Shown piece by piece: positions 51,601 through 61,244 of a DNA stretch of 64,000 bases. The stretch lies in contig OY855903.1 of NCBI GenBank assembly GCA_963693305.1, positions 51,979,150-52,043,149 on the forward strand, in the 5' to 3' direction. The translations under genes were made by a program, and so were the position numbers. Numbering within the stretch: position 1 is the stretch's first letter; the number at the start of each line of letters is the position of its first letter. This DNA comes from Meandrina meandrites. Lineage: Eukaryota; Cnidaria; Anthozoa; Scleractinia; Meandrinidae. The notes beneath the pieces are model-generated. The model did not search any database. It saw only the letters and a list, made by a program, of their open reading frames with translations, and had not been told where the DNA came from.

Positions 51601-54600
51601 GAATAAACGAGCTTTGAAATTTGTCTTAAAAATATTACAATTAAACGTGACCAGTAGATTCTCGAGTAGACTCTACGAGGACTTTTTAGAGAACAAAGCA
51701 CGTGGTCTGTATCATCGACCAATAAAGGATCATAAAAACCTAGCGCAATGAAGCATGTACTGTTTTTAAGTGACTGACCAAAATGCCACTGCTACTAATC
51801 ACAGAATGACGAGTACCTTGTTGGTGTTATTGAAAACAAGTTTGACTGGCTTTTCCATTGGATTTGCGGGACGAGGAAGGATCGTGGCAGAAATAACATT
51901 TGAACCACTCGTCCCTGGAGTTTGTCCTTTATTCTGATCGTTACCAGATCCCTTGCTTTCGAGTCTAAGAACCCTGCGGAGCGTTTTGTAGACAATAGTC
52001 GATACTCGACTTGACGAAGTGTCCGAGAACACAACATCAGGGACAAACAGTGCCACACCATAATGGCGGAAGAAGTCAATGTTGAGCTGCAATTGGTTTG
52101 AAATGAAACAGAATCATTCAACGAGGCGTACGCGTCGAGAAAACCAAGCAGTGGATTTATAAAGTCAATCTTCAGAGAAATTATTATACATTCTCTCAGT
52201 AAGGTAAGCGAAAGAAACTGTTAGCTATGGGTTAATGCATTTTATTCTAGATCACGAGTTCCATTTTCGACAGTAAGACACTACCCCTCTGGAACCTCTA
52301 TTTTTATTCGATCGCCTGCTGTAAACACTACCTCTGTTTCTGTTGTTATTCAGGGCTTGGGACATTGGTATGACTTGTCATTTATTTTTAAAGAACCAAT
52401 GAAGTAACTCGTTCAAGCCTGTGTACCGTCGAATTTGTAATTCGAATGGGGTGGGGAGTGGTGGCTGTGAGGGGGGTGGGGGGTGGGGAAGGGCGTTAGG
52501 GGACTTGCTAGTGGAAGTGGTAATTAGTCAAAAGCGCTAGAACTCGTTAACCAGTGTTAAACCTTTTATCGACTCACCACTTGTCTTGTGTTTAAGCGAT
52601 CAACTCTAAAGCCGATGGTTTTCGCTTCTATGATCAACGCAGTCGAGTTAACCGAGCCATCAAGCTGACTGCCAACTTGGGAGCCAAAGTCATCCATTGT
52701 CTTCAAAAGGTCGTCAGTAATGTTCTCGCGAGTCTAAAGGTTTAAAACCAAACGTCCTACGTTAGCAGTTGCATCAAACGTAGATGAAGAAAAATTATTG
52801 CCCTTTTATATCAATCCTTCCCCAAAATCGAATGAACGAACGAACGAACGAGCGAATGAATGAATGAACATTTTATTAAAATTGCATTATTCACCAAATT
52901 CAAAAATGGCAGCAGTGCAAACAGCACATAAAAAGGAAAACGATAACACTGTAACAAGGCTTGAGGCCGTTTCCTTGTAATACTTTCTTTGTTTTGTTTT
53001 TTTTAACAAGAAAATTGGAATATCGCCTTTTCCTTCTACTACCGTCAGACAAGGCGGAAAAAATGTAGTTAACTTATCCAATGTTCTTTAAGCCTTCAAA
53101 ATGAGGGCGGTTTTCACTTGAGTGCGGAGAGTAATTTGTTTTTGCTCTGGTTTTCTGTTACTCAACTGTTACGCTCAATGATGGGTTAAAAAAAACCGCC
53201 CCATACTATCTTATCCAATCAGAAGTAAAACCAATACCAATCGCAACTCGCTCACACACGTTTTCCAGCGCTTCGTGCCTGCTGCATGTTTGTACTTCGA
53301 GGTTAATTTGATTGGTTCACTGGATTGTCTGTGTCGTTTGTGATTGGTCAAAGTAATCTTACTAGCTCTGGCTTTGGTTGAACGACACTCGAATGAAGAC
53401 CGCTCTATAAAGAAGTCTACAAACAGTACCTCCTGAAGTAGCAACCAAGTATCCGAATTTTCCACCTCCAGTAAATTACTCGCTATTTGGACAATGTTTT
53501 GTTGGTCGACAGATGTGTTAACAATGCTGTTGTTTCCCTCAGCGTTATACTTTACAAGTCGAACAAGCACGTTCAGAGAAGTCGATAATTCATTCGCGTT
53601 TAGTTTCAGCTCGTTGCCAGGCTTCGTTAAGTTGGCGAGTTCTTTAATGACCGTGCTGACGTTGGTGGAGTGGTCGCCGTTCAGTAGAGCCACAACCTGT
53701 GTAAAAGTTTAACAAGCAATATTTTATCGCAATGTAGATTTAAGGATTCTCCTTTGGCTGATTCCAAACTTACTGTTCGTGCATGTAACAAACGCTAATC
53801 GAGATAAAATGATTAGACTCTAAAGAAACTTTCGTTCAAGAGTTGGTAACTATCCTCTTAAAGCTCAGGGGTAATAGCAAATAATGGTTGATAGCGGCAT
53901 ATTCGGTAATAGGATTTTTCCGTTTCGAGCGTCCGAGCTCCGTCGATCGTCATCTCCTTGCATTGTTATATGGATTGTCGAGTAAAGACCCAGGCAATGA
54001 CTTGCATATTAAAATAACAGAAATGTTAGTTATTAATAACAAAGGAGGCCTAATAGGTACGAGAATATCGCACGCGGTGAGGTATAGTTCTCAACCAACC
54101 ATCAACTTACGCCCTACGAATTACCAAACTATGAATTTGTAGCCCGTAAGGGGTACGACCTCTCCCCCTCGGAAAATAAAGACTGCGAATAAGACTAATA
54201 GAATAGAAATTGATTATATATCATGCCTGTCGTTGTAGTCCAGAAATCCTGTTTGAATTTGGCGGGAGAGCATTTGTAGGTGTTGGTGGTGCTTGCAGTG
54301 TATATGGAAGAGGCCTCGTGTGATTGCTGTTGAATGTAACGCTACTGGTTGTAACGCTGCTCGGAGAAACGCTTGTCGTTGTAACGCTGCTCAAAGAAAT
54401 GCTTCTTGTTTTAACGCTCTTCGGGGTTGCGTTACTCAGAGTAATGATGCTACTTGTTGTAAAGCCACCCAGGGAAACGCTACTCGTCGTAATGTTGATT
54501 GGGGTAACGTCACCCGTTGTCACGCTGATTGGGGTAACGCCACTCATTGTTGTGCTGATTGGAGTAACGCCGTGATTCGATGTAACGCTCATCATAATAA

Positions 54601-57600
54601 CTCTACTTGATGTCACGCTACTAGGGGGATCCTTTCCTGTTTAAAAACAAATCAGATTGCGATTAGTGCTCATACCGTGCGTGACAATTCAAATTTTAAT
54701 AATGTGTTTCCAGGGAGCTTATAGGATAGAGAGACTAAATGAAAGGACTTGTATCCAGTTTTCGCGCGGTCATTTGGTGTTTAGGAGCTTGGATTAGAGT
54801 TTGTTATCGTGCGGCTTGGGGACCGGCTCGGGGAAAAATCCATTCTCGTCCCCATAGCCCTTTGTGCTTCATTTAGCCGGCCGGGCCTTGGCACGAGAAA
54901 AGAAGGGCTCTGGTGACATGGGATTTTTCAATTAATTCGAATTTTTTTGACTGGCGTTTGAAACAAAGAAATCTTGAGCGGAAGTAAAAGACGCCATGAC
55001 TCTCCTATACAGTATATAGAAACATCACTACTGCATACATGAAGACCGGAAGTCTTAGAATCTAGGACTGGAAATCTTTTGTCTCCAGAGGCCTTCGTTT
55101 CTCGTGCCAAGGCCCTGCCGGCTAAGAGAAGCGAAAAGGGTTATGGGGACGAAAATGGGAAAAATCAAGAAGGACTGAAAATCCCTGAAGTTAAAACAGC
55201 TTTTTAACGGTATTTGCTCACCTATCACCCGTAGCCGTGTGGTATTTGTGCTTAGAAAGCCATCCGCTTCAACTGTACATGTGTAACTGCCAGCATCTCT
55301 TTGCCTGATATGAGCAAGTCTCAAGGTGCCATTTGCTATCGTATTAACTCGCGGATCAGCAGTTGGTATTGTCACTTCATCTTTGACCCAAGTTAAATTC
55401 ACGTTGCCTTGAAGCGATCGTAAATCTCTGTCAGTACACCATAGGACAAGGCTTTCTCCATTGTAAACACCGAACGATCTTACGGTGTCCAGGATAATTA
55501 TTCCGAAAACTGCGAAGGTATAAGAAATAAGTTAAATCAGTTGGTAGGTCTTACGACTGACTCATGCCGATCATATTATTAAATAACTCCTGTTTTCTCG
55601 CATGGGAGTCTAATTCATCGCAGATTAGCTCAGATGTCGGAGTTTTGTTATGTCAAACTGAGCCCTGATACCCATTTAAGGGGCTTTGTCACGGATTTTA
55701 ACAGATTTTTGAACAGCCAAACCTTAAAATAATGGGCCATTTTTATTAACAATTGCTAGATTAGAGCAGTGAAACTGTTAACAAGCATCTTTGGCTGCGG
55801 GTGGCTTGGATGGAAATGGATTTCAACTTGAAAAGCTAAGGCTAAACTTTTCAAGTTGTTTCTGAGCGTTGCCAAAATATCAATATTTATAGCTTTAGTT
55901 TGATTTCTATCCACAAATTCATGGTCATGTCTTCCTTTAGAAGTTCAAAGATAATTTTTTTCACGGATTAAGTTGCCTGCCACTTATTTCAGAACAGTTT
56001 AACGGACCAAACATCTGCGATGAAGAGAGGCGCTGCGAGAGTCATGAGAACACAGTGTTTGCTCAAGAAAATTGCACACGGGAACAATTGCATTACATTT
56101 TGACCGCTTTGTGTGCGCTTGCAAATAAATTAGTAACCCCTTTAATAATAGAATCAAATACAATTTTAATATATAAAATTAATTTTAGAATTCAGCCATG
56201 ATAGCAAACCAAAATAACCTCAATACAGCCAAAATGACCTCAAATAGTAGGCTCCAGATAAAGATGATTCCTATGTTTTGTAAAGTGCTTCCGGCATCAC
56301 TCTAACCACATCGTGTGGAAAAGTTTATTTATGGCAAGATGGCGCCGTGCCATATAATTAAAGAAGTTCATGCTTGGACGAATAATTCGAAAAGTTTTAA
56401 GAATTTGCATGTGTCATGTTCAGAAAGAGTTCAGAAACACTTTGTCAGTAACACGTGCCATCTTAACGACATTTAGTTGCCAGAAAATTTTCTATGCATG
56501 GAACCTCGTTTTGCAGACAAAAATATCAGAACAGCCTCTAGATTTCACATGTAAAAAAAGCTTTAAATAATACTGTTTCAATTAGCTGACTTCCGTTGCG
56601 TCAGTCGATTACGCATCACACTCAGATATTGAGTGCTCCGCAATACTCATGAAGTATGACTGACTATATTGAACATGCATCAAACAAACTAAAAGCTAAA
56701 TTTTAAGACAAATGTCTTCAAGATTCTTTAGGATCTTCGCTATTTTTTATTCATTGTTTTGCGCTTTTGTACAATGCTTTTGTCGAATGCTTCATGATCA
56801 AGGCGTTCGAAAAATACTAAAATATTGCTCTGTTCAACGACCCAAAAGCTTTATTAAGACCCCCGGAGAGGAGGGGCAGGGCCTTACTTTCAAATGGGGG
56901 ATTAATTATCAGAGAGTGGGGGCGGGGCTTATTTTAAACCATTTAGCAGTTAGGGTACAAATATAGAAATATGCAGTACTTTTAGATGTTTCAGTTTGGT
57001 TTAGTAACACATTCTCACAAAATGTTAATCATAGAAAGAAAATGTGCAGGAAATAAATTTCTTGTTTTAGATTAGCCATGTGCGGAGTCTGTGGTGGTGG
57101 TGGTGGTGGTGATAGGGGAGGGGAGGGGAGGGGAGGGGGGCTATTGTTTATAGTCATGTACGACATGACTTTAAGGATGTGGTTGGTTGATTTACACGAC
57201 GCGATTCGTGTTGCAGTCACGGCATATCGTACCGTCTAATTCGCCCCTGAGAGGGGCCGCAAAAAAAGGTGCCCTGAGCTGCAACAACAATTAAACAGGC
57301 GTCTTCTGTAAGGCTTTGAGGGGATTCAGTCGCAAGATCATCTGACTACATGAGTTATGAGTATTTCATTTCCGACACGGTTTTTATTTTCTCAAAATAA
57401 AACTTTCCTTAAAGTTAATCTGAAACAGTCTGTGCAGACGGTCTAGAGAATTATCAACAAAAATGATGGAAACTAAAATAAGCTTATTTTTTCCGGTACC
57501 TCGTTCGAGGGGGAATTAAAAGAGGGAGGCTTATTTAAACTATAAATCAGTTATGGTGCATGTCAAATAAATAAAGAAGTCTTTCTAACGCCTTAGGACT

Positions 57601-58354
57601 GTTTAGTAATACGTTTTCACAAAAATTAACAAAGAAACGGAAATTTGGCTGATGAATAACTTTAAAAGCTTTCAACTATCTTGTTTTCTTGATCATAAAT
57701 TGACATGATCTAAGATCTACGATTGCACGCGCTTTTAATGATCAAATCTGAGCGAGGTGAGTCACGTTTTCTACAGAATTCGCAGTAGGCAAGTAAGGCC
57801 GTTTGGAAAGAAAGAAAATGATAAGAAAAAGAGAAAAGCGTATACAAATTAATTTTATAACAAACACATTAGGGGAACTAAATAATTCATAAAGCGCGCG
57901 CCCCTTCCGAAAACCTTTAGCGCTTATAACTTACACTTAGTTCTCATGATCAACGTAAAAGGCGATTCAGGAGTATCAGCGAAAGACATAGCATTTTTTA
58001 AAAGAGACTAAGTTGCCAAAACTTAAAAAAAATTAAACTGAAGTTATGAGTTGAAATATCAGGCGGAAATTGAACTTCCTCATTAAAATACGGGTTGATG
58101 TGAGTCGTGCATTCAAGATTACATAATCCACAGTCTTGGGAATCAAAAGATGGAAAAAAACCTTCAACTTTTGTGCAATGCTTTTTCGGAAACTAATAAA
58201 TTGATTTTAACCCTATTTTGCTCAGGTTCTTATTGTTTTGCTATCTTTCACCTTGATAAACACATTAGTAACCTTCACCGGGTAAGTTTATCAAATTCAC
58301 AGTACCTTGACGTTGAAGAGTGAATGTCAAAATCAGCACCGCCAAAACCCGCAT
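45654..58354 (-). CDS. Adhesion GPCR: signal peptide, Ig domain, Ser/Thr stalk, GAIN/GPS, 7TM; 13 exons
   Basis: Exons in transcript order: 58354-58306, 55509-55222, 54642 to about 54221 (end unresolved), 53696-53430, 52733-52578, 52086-51817, 51328-51164, 50747-50538, 49062-48903, 48153-48017, 46974-46717, 46160-46076, 45766-45654. The first exon encodes a hydrophobic signal peptide. Exon 2 is one Ig domain (Cys in VLWCTD and DAGSYTC, Trp in NLTWVKD), phase 1 on both sides. Exon 3 is a Thr/Ser repeat stalk. Exons 4-7 form a GAIN domain ending in a GPS with CVFWE, RGCV, CECDHLT; the HL/T site predicts self-cleavage, leaving TIFSVLMNN as tethered agonist. Exons 8-11 encode the 7TM core: TM1-2; TM3 with its conserved Cys (VFCTVTAVLLHY); ALGWGFPL; SNCWLT in loop 2; NSLQGFFIFI in TM7. 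The tail is short (ends TTEWL). It is a plasma-membrane receptor of family B2; ligand and orthologue are unknown. All phases agree except the stalk exon's missing donor. Confidence 0.9.
47375..47697. mobile_element. MITE-like element, TTAAAGGGGCTTTGTCACGG family, copy 1
   Basis: The ends TTAAAGGAGCTCTGTCACGG and CCGTGACAAAGCCCCTTTAA are inverted copies with a few mismatches. An internal palindrome around CAACTTGAAAAG...CTTTCAAGTTG is shared with the inverted relative at 55676-56030. It lies within a GPCR intron. Confidence 0.75.
48221..48414. mobile_element. 194-bp foldback MITE
   Basis: It starts CTAGAAATAACACGCAAACT and ends with the inverted AGTTTGAGTGTTATTTCTAG; the arms continue through ACGAACAAACGCATT / AATGCGTTTGTTCGT, about 50 bp per side with few mismatches. 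The flanks both show TTA. It lies in the GPCR intron between the TM3 and TM4-5 exons. Confidence 0.8.
49257..49498. mobile_element. MITE, TACCCCATTCACACC family, copy 2
   Basis: The ends TACCCCATTCACACTAAAGC and TTGTTGGTGTGAATCAGGTA are inverted copies. The body is the inverted counterpart of 32322-32559. It is flanked by TA and lies in the GPCR intron between the TM2 and TM3 exons. Confidence 0.8.
49742..49953 (+). repeat. Diverged SINE copy
   Basis: It shares with the SINE at 34972-35213 the central blocks GGCAAGACACTTTACTCTCA-like, TTATCCACCCATGTGTATAT and GGGTACCGGCAAA. The head retains CTGGACTCC and a degenerate box B (GGTTCGGATTTAGCCC). It is antisense to the GPCR gene. Confidence 0.6.
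51398..51520. repeat. Degenerate CTGA tetranucleotide array
   Basis: About 30 units of CTGA/CTGG/CTGT/CTAA follow each other in an intron about 70 bp upstream (in transcript order) of the GPS exon. Confidence 0.9.
52838..52873. repeat. GAAC/GAAT tetranucleotide repeat
   Basis: Nine GAAC, GAGC and GAAT units in a row in the intron between the third and fourth GAIN-region exons of the GPCR. Confidence 0.85.
53205..53410 (+). repeat. Interspersed repeat, copy 2 (first copy at 8735-8960)
   Basis: It shares ordered blocks with 8735-8960: CCAATCAGAAGTAAAACCAA, TTTTCCAGCGCTTCGTGCC, CACTGGATTGTCTGTGTCGT and GAACGACACTCGA. It ends about 20 bp from the donor side of the exon at 53430-53696. Confidence 0.65.
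54022..54220 (+). repeat. Possible LTR-like or retroelement 3' end next to the stalk exon
   Basis: On the plus strand this segment contains GTAAGGGGTACGACCTCTCC followed by AATAAA at 54175-54180 and a GCGAATAAGAC tail, an arrangement seen at the 3' parts of LTRs. Ends and target duplication were not resolved. It sits exactly where the GPCR stalk exon should have its splice donor. Confidence 0.25.
54330..54616 (-). repeat. 15-bp coding minisatellite (GPCR stalk)
   Basis: Read on the plus strand, units of about 15 bp beginning GTAACGCT repeat roughly 18 times with drift and occasional 18-bp variants. On the minus strand they encode a ten-residue double unit close to VTPISVTTSS, visible as VTPISTTMSG, VTPISVTTGD, VTPINITTSS and VTTTSVSPSS. 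The product is Thr/Ser-rich and probably O-glycosylated. It lies inside GPCR exon 3, in frame. Confidence 0.85.
54838..55160. mobile_element. Inverted-repeat element in a GPCR intron
   Basis: CATTCTCGTCCCCATAGCCC and GGGCCTTGGCACGAGAA on the left are mirrored by TTCTCGTGCCAAGGCCC and GGGTTATGGGGACGAAAATG on the right. The arms are about 60 bp with moderate mismatch around a 190-bp AT-rich centre. Confidence 0.65.
55676..56030. mobile_element. MITE-like element, TTAAGGGGCTTTGTCACGG family, copy 2
   Basis: The left end TTTAAGGGGCTTTGTCACGG and the body (TTTTTATTAACAATTGCTAG, ACTGTTAACAAGCATCTTTGG, TTTCAACTTGAAAAG) are inverted relative to 47375-47697. The right end is decayed: GGACCAAACATCTGCGATGA replaces the expected terminal repeat. 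Confidence 0.7.
56862..57010. repeat. G-rich interspersed repeat, copy 1 of 3
   Basis: It contains GGGGGCGGGGCTTATTTTAA, ACCATTTAGCAGTTAGGGTAC and downstream GTTTAGTAACACATTCTCACA. Related copies in the same orientation lie at 57490-57640 and 61486-61760. It lies in the first intron of the GPCR. Confidence 0.55.
57085..57140 (+). repeat. GGT trinucleotide followed by GGGGA pentanucleotide repeat
   Basis: About seven GGT units are followed by four GGGGA units. A similar GGGGA array lies at 41070-41102. Confidence 0.9.
57490..57640. repeat. G-rich interspersed repeat, copy 2 of 3
   Basis: GGAGGCTTATTTAAACTATA, AATCAGTTATGGTGCA and GTTTAGTAATACGTTTTCAC parallel the blocks of 56862-57010 in order and orientation. 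Confidence 0.5.
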
Positions 58355-59547
58355 CGCGTGTGTGGACAGACAACAAAAGCCGATGAAACACAAGCTGTTC
58401 TTCTTATTTCTTTTCGATTGTTTCGCCGTTTACCAACAGGTTGCTTAAAGAGATAAACGCTCAATCTATTTTAGGTTGTTACATCTTGCGACACGAGATA
58501 GTGTAGACAGCGAGTCCGACTAACTTCACGGCTGCTGGCAATTAGCTTCATATTGTATATAAGGGAGACATTGTTCAAATATTGGACCTGGCGGTGTCAG
58601 AGAAATAGGAAACGAAATAAATTACAGCTTGCACAGCTTGCAACAGTTGACAAAATCATTTACGTATTCAGTGCTAACATTAGAGAACGAACAATGTAAA
58701 GAAAAAAAGCGCACGTATTGTAACAAACTTACCAACTCCTAGACGTTATGTAGTTAAAAAAACACACGAAAAAAACCGATAATGATGAAGATGAACAGGC
58801 AAAAGAAAAAAATCGGAAAAGAAAAGAAAAAAGAAAAAAAAAAGAATTAAGTATGAAACACCCGTCCTTTGTTACCGTAAACTTCACTCTGTTTTAAGTG
58901 TTGTGGATTTTCCCTCTTGAAATCTAAAAAGCAATATATTTTTTGCAAACTAATTTGCGCGAGAATGATTCCATTTTAGGTTTAAAGTCGAGAAACACAA
59001 CATCAATAAATACTTCAAATACATATCCGCAAAAAGACTGCGTAAACGTTTCTTTTGAGGGTGTATGGCCATTTATTAAAGTGTGCATCGTTGATCAGTT
59101 TCTTCAACAGTTCGCTACCTAAGGCCAAGTAACAAAAAAAAACAAATGTTTCTCGTCCCCGCCCGCATCATTTTTTGGGGCCGCCTCCCTTTTTTTATTA
59201 TTTGTTATTGGTAACGTTTGTACGAACAAAAACCAACAGGAAAACGCTAAATTAAGAGATGGCTTTTGTGTGTGTTTCAATTCGAACTCAGGCTAAAATT
59301 TTAAAGCCTCGGTACACTAGGTCTGTAGTGGACTGGACAATTACGTTGCAGGATTTATTTTGCAATTTCGCTTCTGGGGAATTCGACGATGGAGGAAAAA
59401 ACATCAATATTCAAACAACACAGGTAAGGAACGATCTACGTGATGTTGTTTAAAACATGTATCAAAATAAAACAAACTTATGGTTAATCAATATCTGACG
59501 TTTCGTTTATTTTTATTTGACCTGAGAACTCCAACTTATCCCTGGGT

Positions 59548-59572
59548 GGGGGGGGGGGGGGGGGGGGGGGGG
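59548..59572 (+). repeat. Poly-G run (25 G)
   Basis: The longest homopolymer of the window. It lies between two genes and creates a spurious Pro-rich frame on the minus strand. Confidence 0.9.
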
Positions 59573-60571
59573 TAATAATGTGTTAAGAAAGCATTCAATT
59601 GGGAATAATAAAAAAGTCGGAAATAACAAAAAAAAAACGCCCGCCCGCTCCTGTTTTTTTAGAAATCCGGACGAGAAACATTTGTTTTGTTTTTTACTTG
59701 GCCTAAAAGATTCCATGTTTGAAATTCAAAAAAGTTGCATTACCCGTCCTGGAACAGGAGAATTGAAAAAACATTTTATCCGCCGTGAAAGGAAACATAA
59801 AATAACTTTAAAAAAATAGAATTCGTCACCAACTACTTGAAACACCCTTGTAAGATTTGATATCGGCTAAGGATGACTATGTTAGCTTGTTAAGACCTTA
59901 ATAGAAGTGTTTTAAAAATATTTTTACTAGTCTAGTGATGTCGTTTCTAAAGCATTTTCCCCACTCACTCTCCTGGCTTTCATTCAATCGACTGGTTATG
60001 ATTTGTGATTGTTTTCGTTTTCGTGCCAGGCTCTTTTTCTTTTTAATCTTAATTTCTACATTCGCTACATTCGTTCTTCCAGTTTATCTGTGTGTAGACT
60101 AATTTTCTTCCACGTCACTTCAAACCTTGATTTATAACCTAGTTGTTCTTTGCGGAGGGCCGTGTGGAACTATTTTGTTAATGAATATTTTAATAGTTCT
60201 ATTGTTGTTGTTGATCACCATAATAGGGTGTTGTAAGACCTTGTAAAGGTGAGATTATATTGGAACTGATGACTCAATACTCATGACGTTACTAACTCTA
60301 ACGGCTGTATTGGCCTAACGCAGCTGCAAACGTTCGGTTTTATGTGCGAATTATCCGTAGGTGAGTTACGTGAGAATTCTCATGAAAAAGTCACGGGGCT
60401 GATAGTGGGAAATTTTGAAAGGAACCGAAGATCACTTAGTCTAAGGCAACGAGCACGTTAAGTCATATTTTAATTTCTTCAAGCTTTATGCTCTGGTTGA
60501 CAACATACGTAGTACAAAGAGGACAAGCGGTACCACACGTAGCCTGCGAAGACAGCCGCCCTAGGGGGGGA

Positions 60572-60984
60572 TATTCGAAGTATACATGACGGGGGGGGGG
60601 GGGGGGGGGGGTCCCACGGAGCTTCATATTGCAAACCCAAAAAAATACACAAGCCTGAAATTTTAGACCCCAAAAAATACCTGGCGTTAAAATTTCCAAC
60701 CCAAAAACAAGATTACAAATGTACATTGTGTTGTCTTCTTAATATTGACAGTTTTTCCGGAACACACGTCGCTGACAAGAAGTTCGAATGCATATTTTTC
60801 TGGTCCGCTGATTGCAATGAAAACCGGAAACGAAAAGTTCGCTCGGAGATAAGACCCAAAAAATACGCGTTTTTTAAGACCTAAACAAAATACGTGACAG
60901 ATCTCTTAACCCAAAAAAATACCGAGCGTGTAAATTTTCAACCCAAAAAAATACGTCGGACCCCCCCGTCATGTATACTTCGAG
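60572..60984. mobile_element. Poly-G bounded inverted-repeat element with internal ACCCAAAAAAATAC repeats
   Basis: The ends TTCGAAGTATACATGACGGG (60574) and CCCGTCATGTATACTTCGA (to about 60984) are perfect inverted copies running into a 21-G run (60591-60611) on the left and a C run on the right. Inside, words of the type ACCC(A)AAAAAATAC recur about seven times. It has no transposase. Confidence 0.75.
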
Positions 60985-61244
60985 TCTACACACTTTTACA
61001 ATTATTTAATGTGTGTGAATAAACCTGAACGTGGATAGCAACTGAGTTTCTGCTATTATAAAACATCTTCATTAAAACTTTATGTTGTTTACAGTCCCTT
61101 AACAAAAGAAAAATCACTTAATTGACTGCAAATTATTCTCGCCAACTCTCTGCGAGACATTACTCGAAAAAGAACAATACATAAAGAACAGGGAGGAACA
61201 GGCAGGGGTGTCATTGCTTGCCCTACCCCACCCATAGCAGAGCA

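Larger units (their letters stand above)
58355..61244. other. Intergenic region between the GPCR 5' end and the USP 3' end
   Basis: No recognisable exon. The part next to 58354 should hold the GPCR promoter. It contains a TATATA core at 58555-58561, about 200 bp from the start codon, but that core reads equally well on either strand. The remainder holds a 25-G run (59548-59572) and the poly-G element at 60572-60984. The short open frames here are G/C-run artefacts or unassignable. Confidence 0.5.

Noticed and set aside
54293..54610. Plus-strand Asn/Cys/Thr-rich repeat frame across the minisatellite
   Set aside because: It is the antisense translation of the GPCR stalk repeat; the minus frame fits the exon phases of the receptor.
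58553..58564. TATA box for the GPCR
   Set aside because: The TATATA core is present 200 bp from the start codon, but it reads as well on the plus strand and no other promoter element could be recognised, so it was not listed as a feature.
60463..60726. Minus-strand frame with a Pro run and repeated Phe/Trp-rich words
   Set aside because: It is the translation of the poly-G element's internal repeats, a typical spurious gene model.
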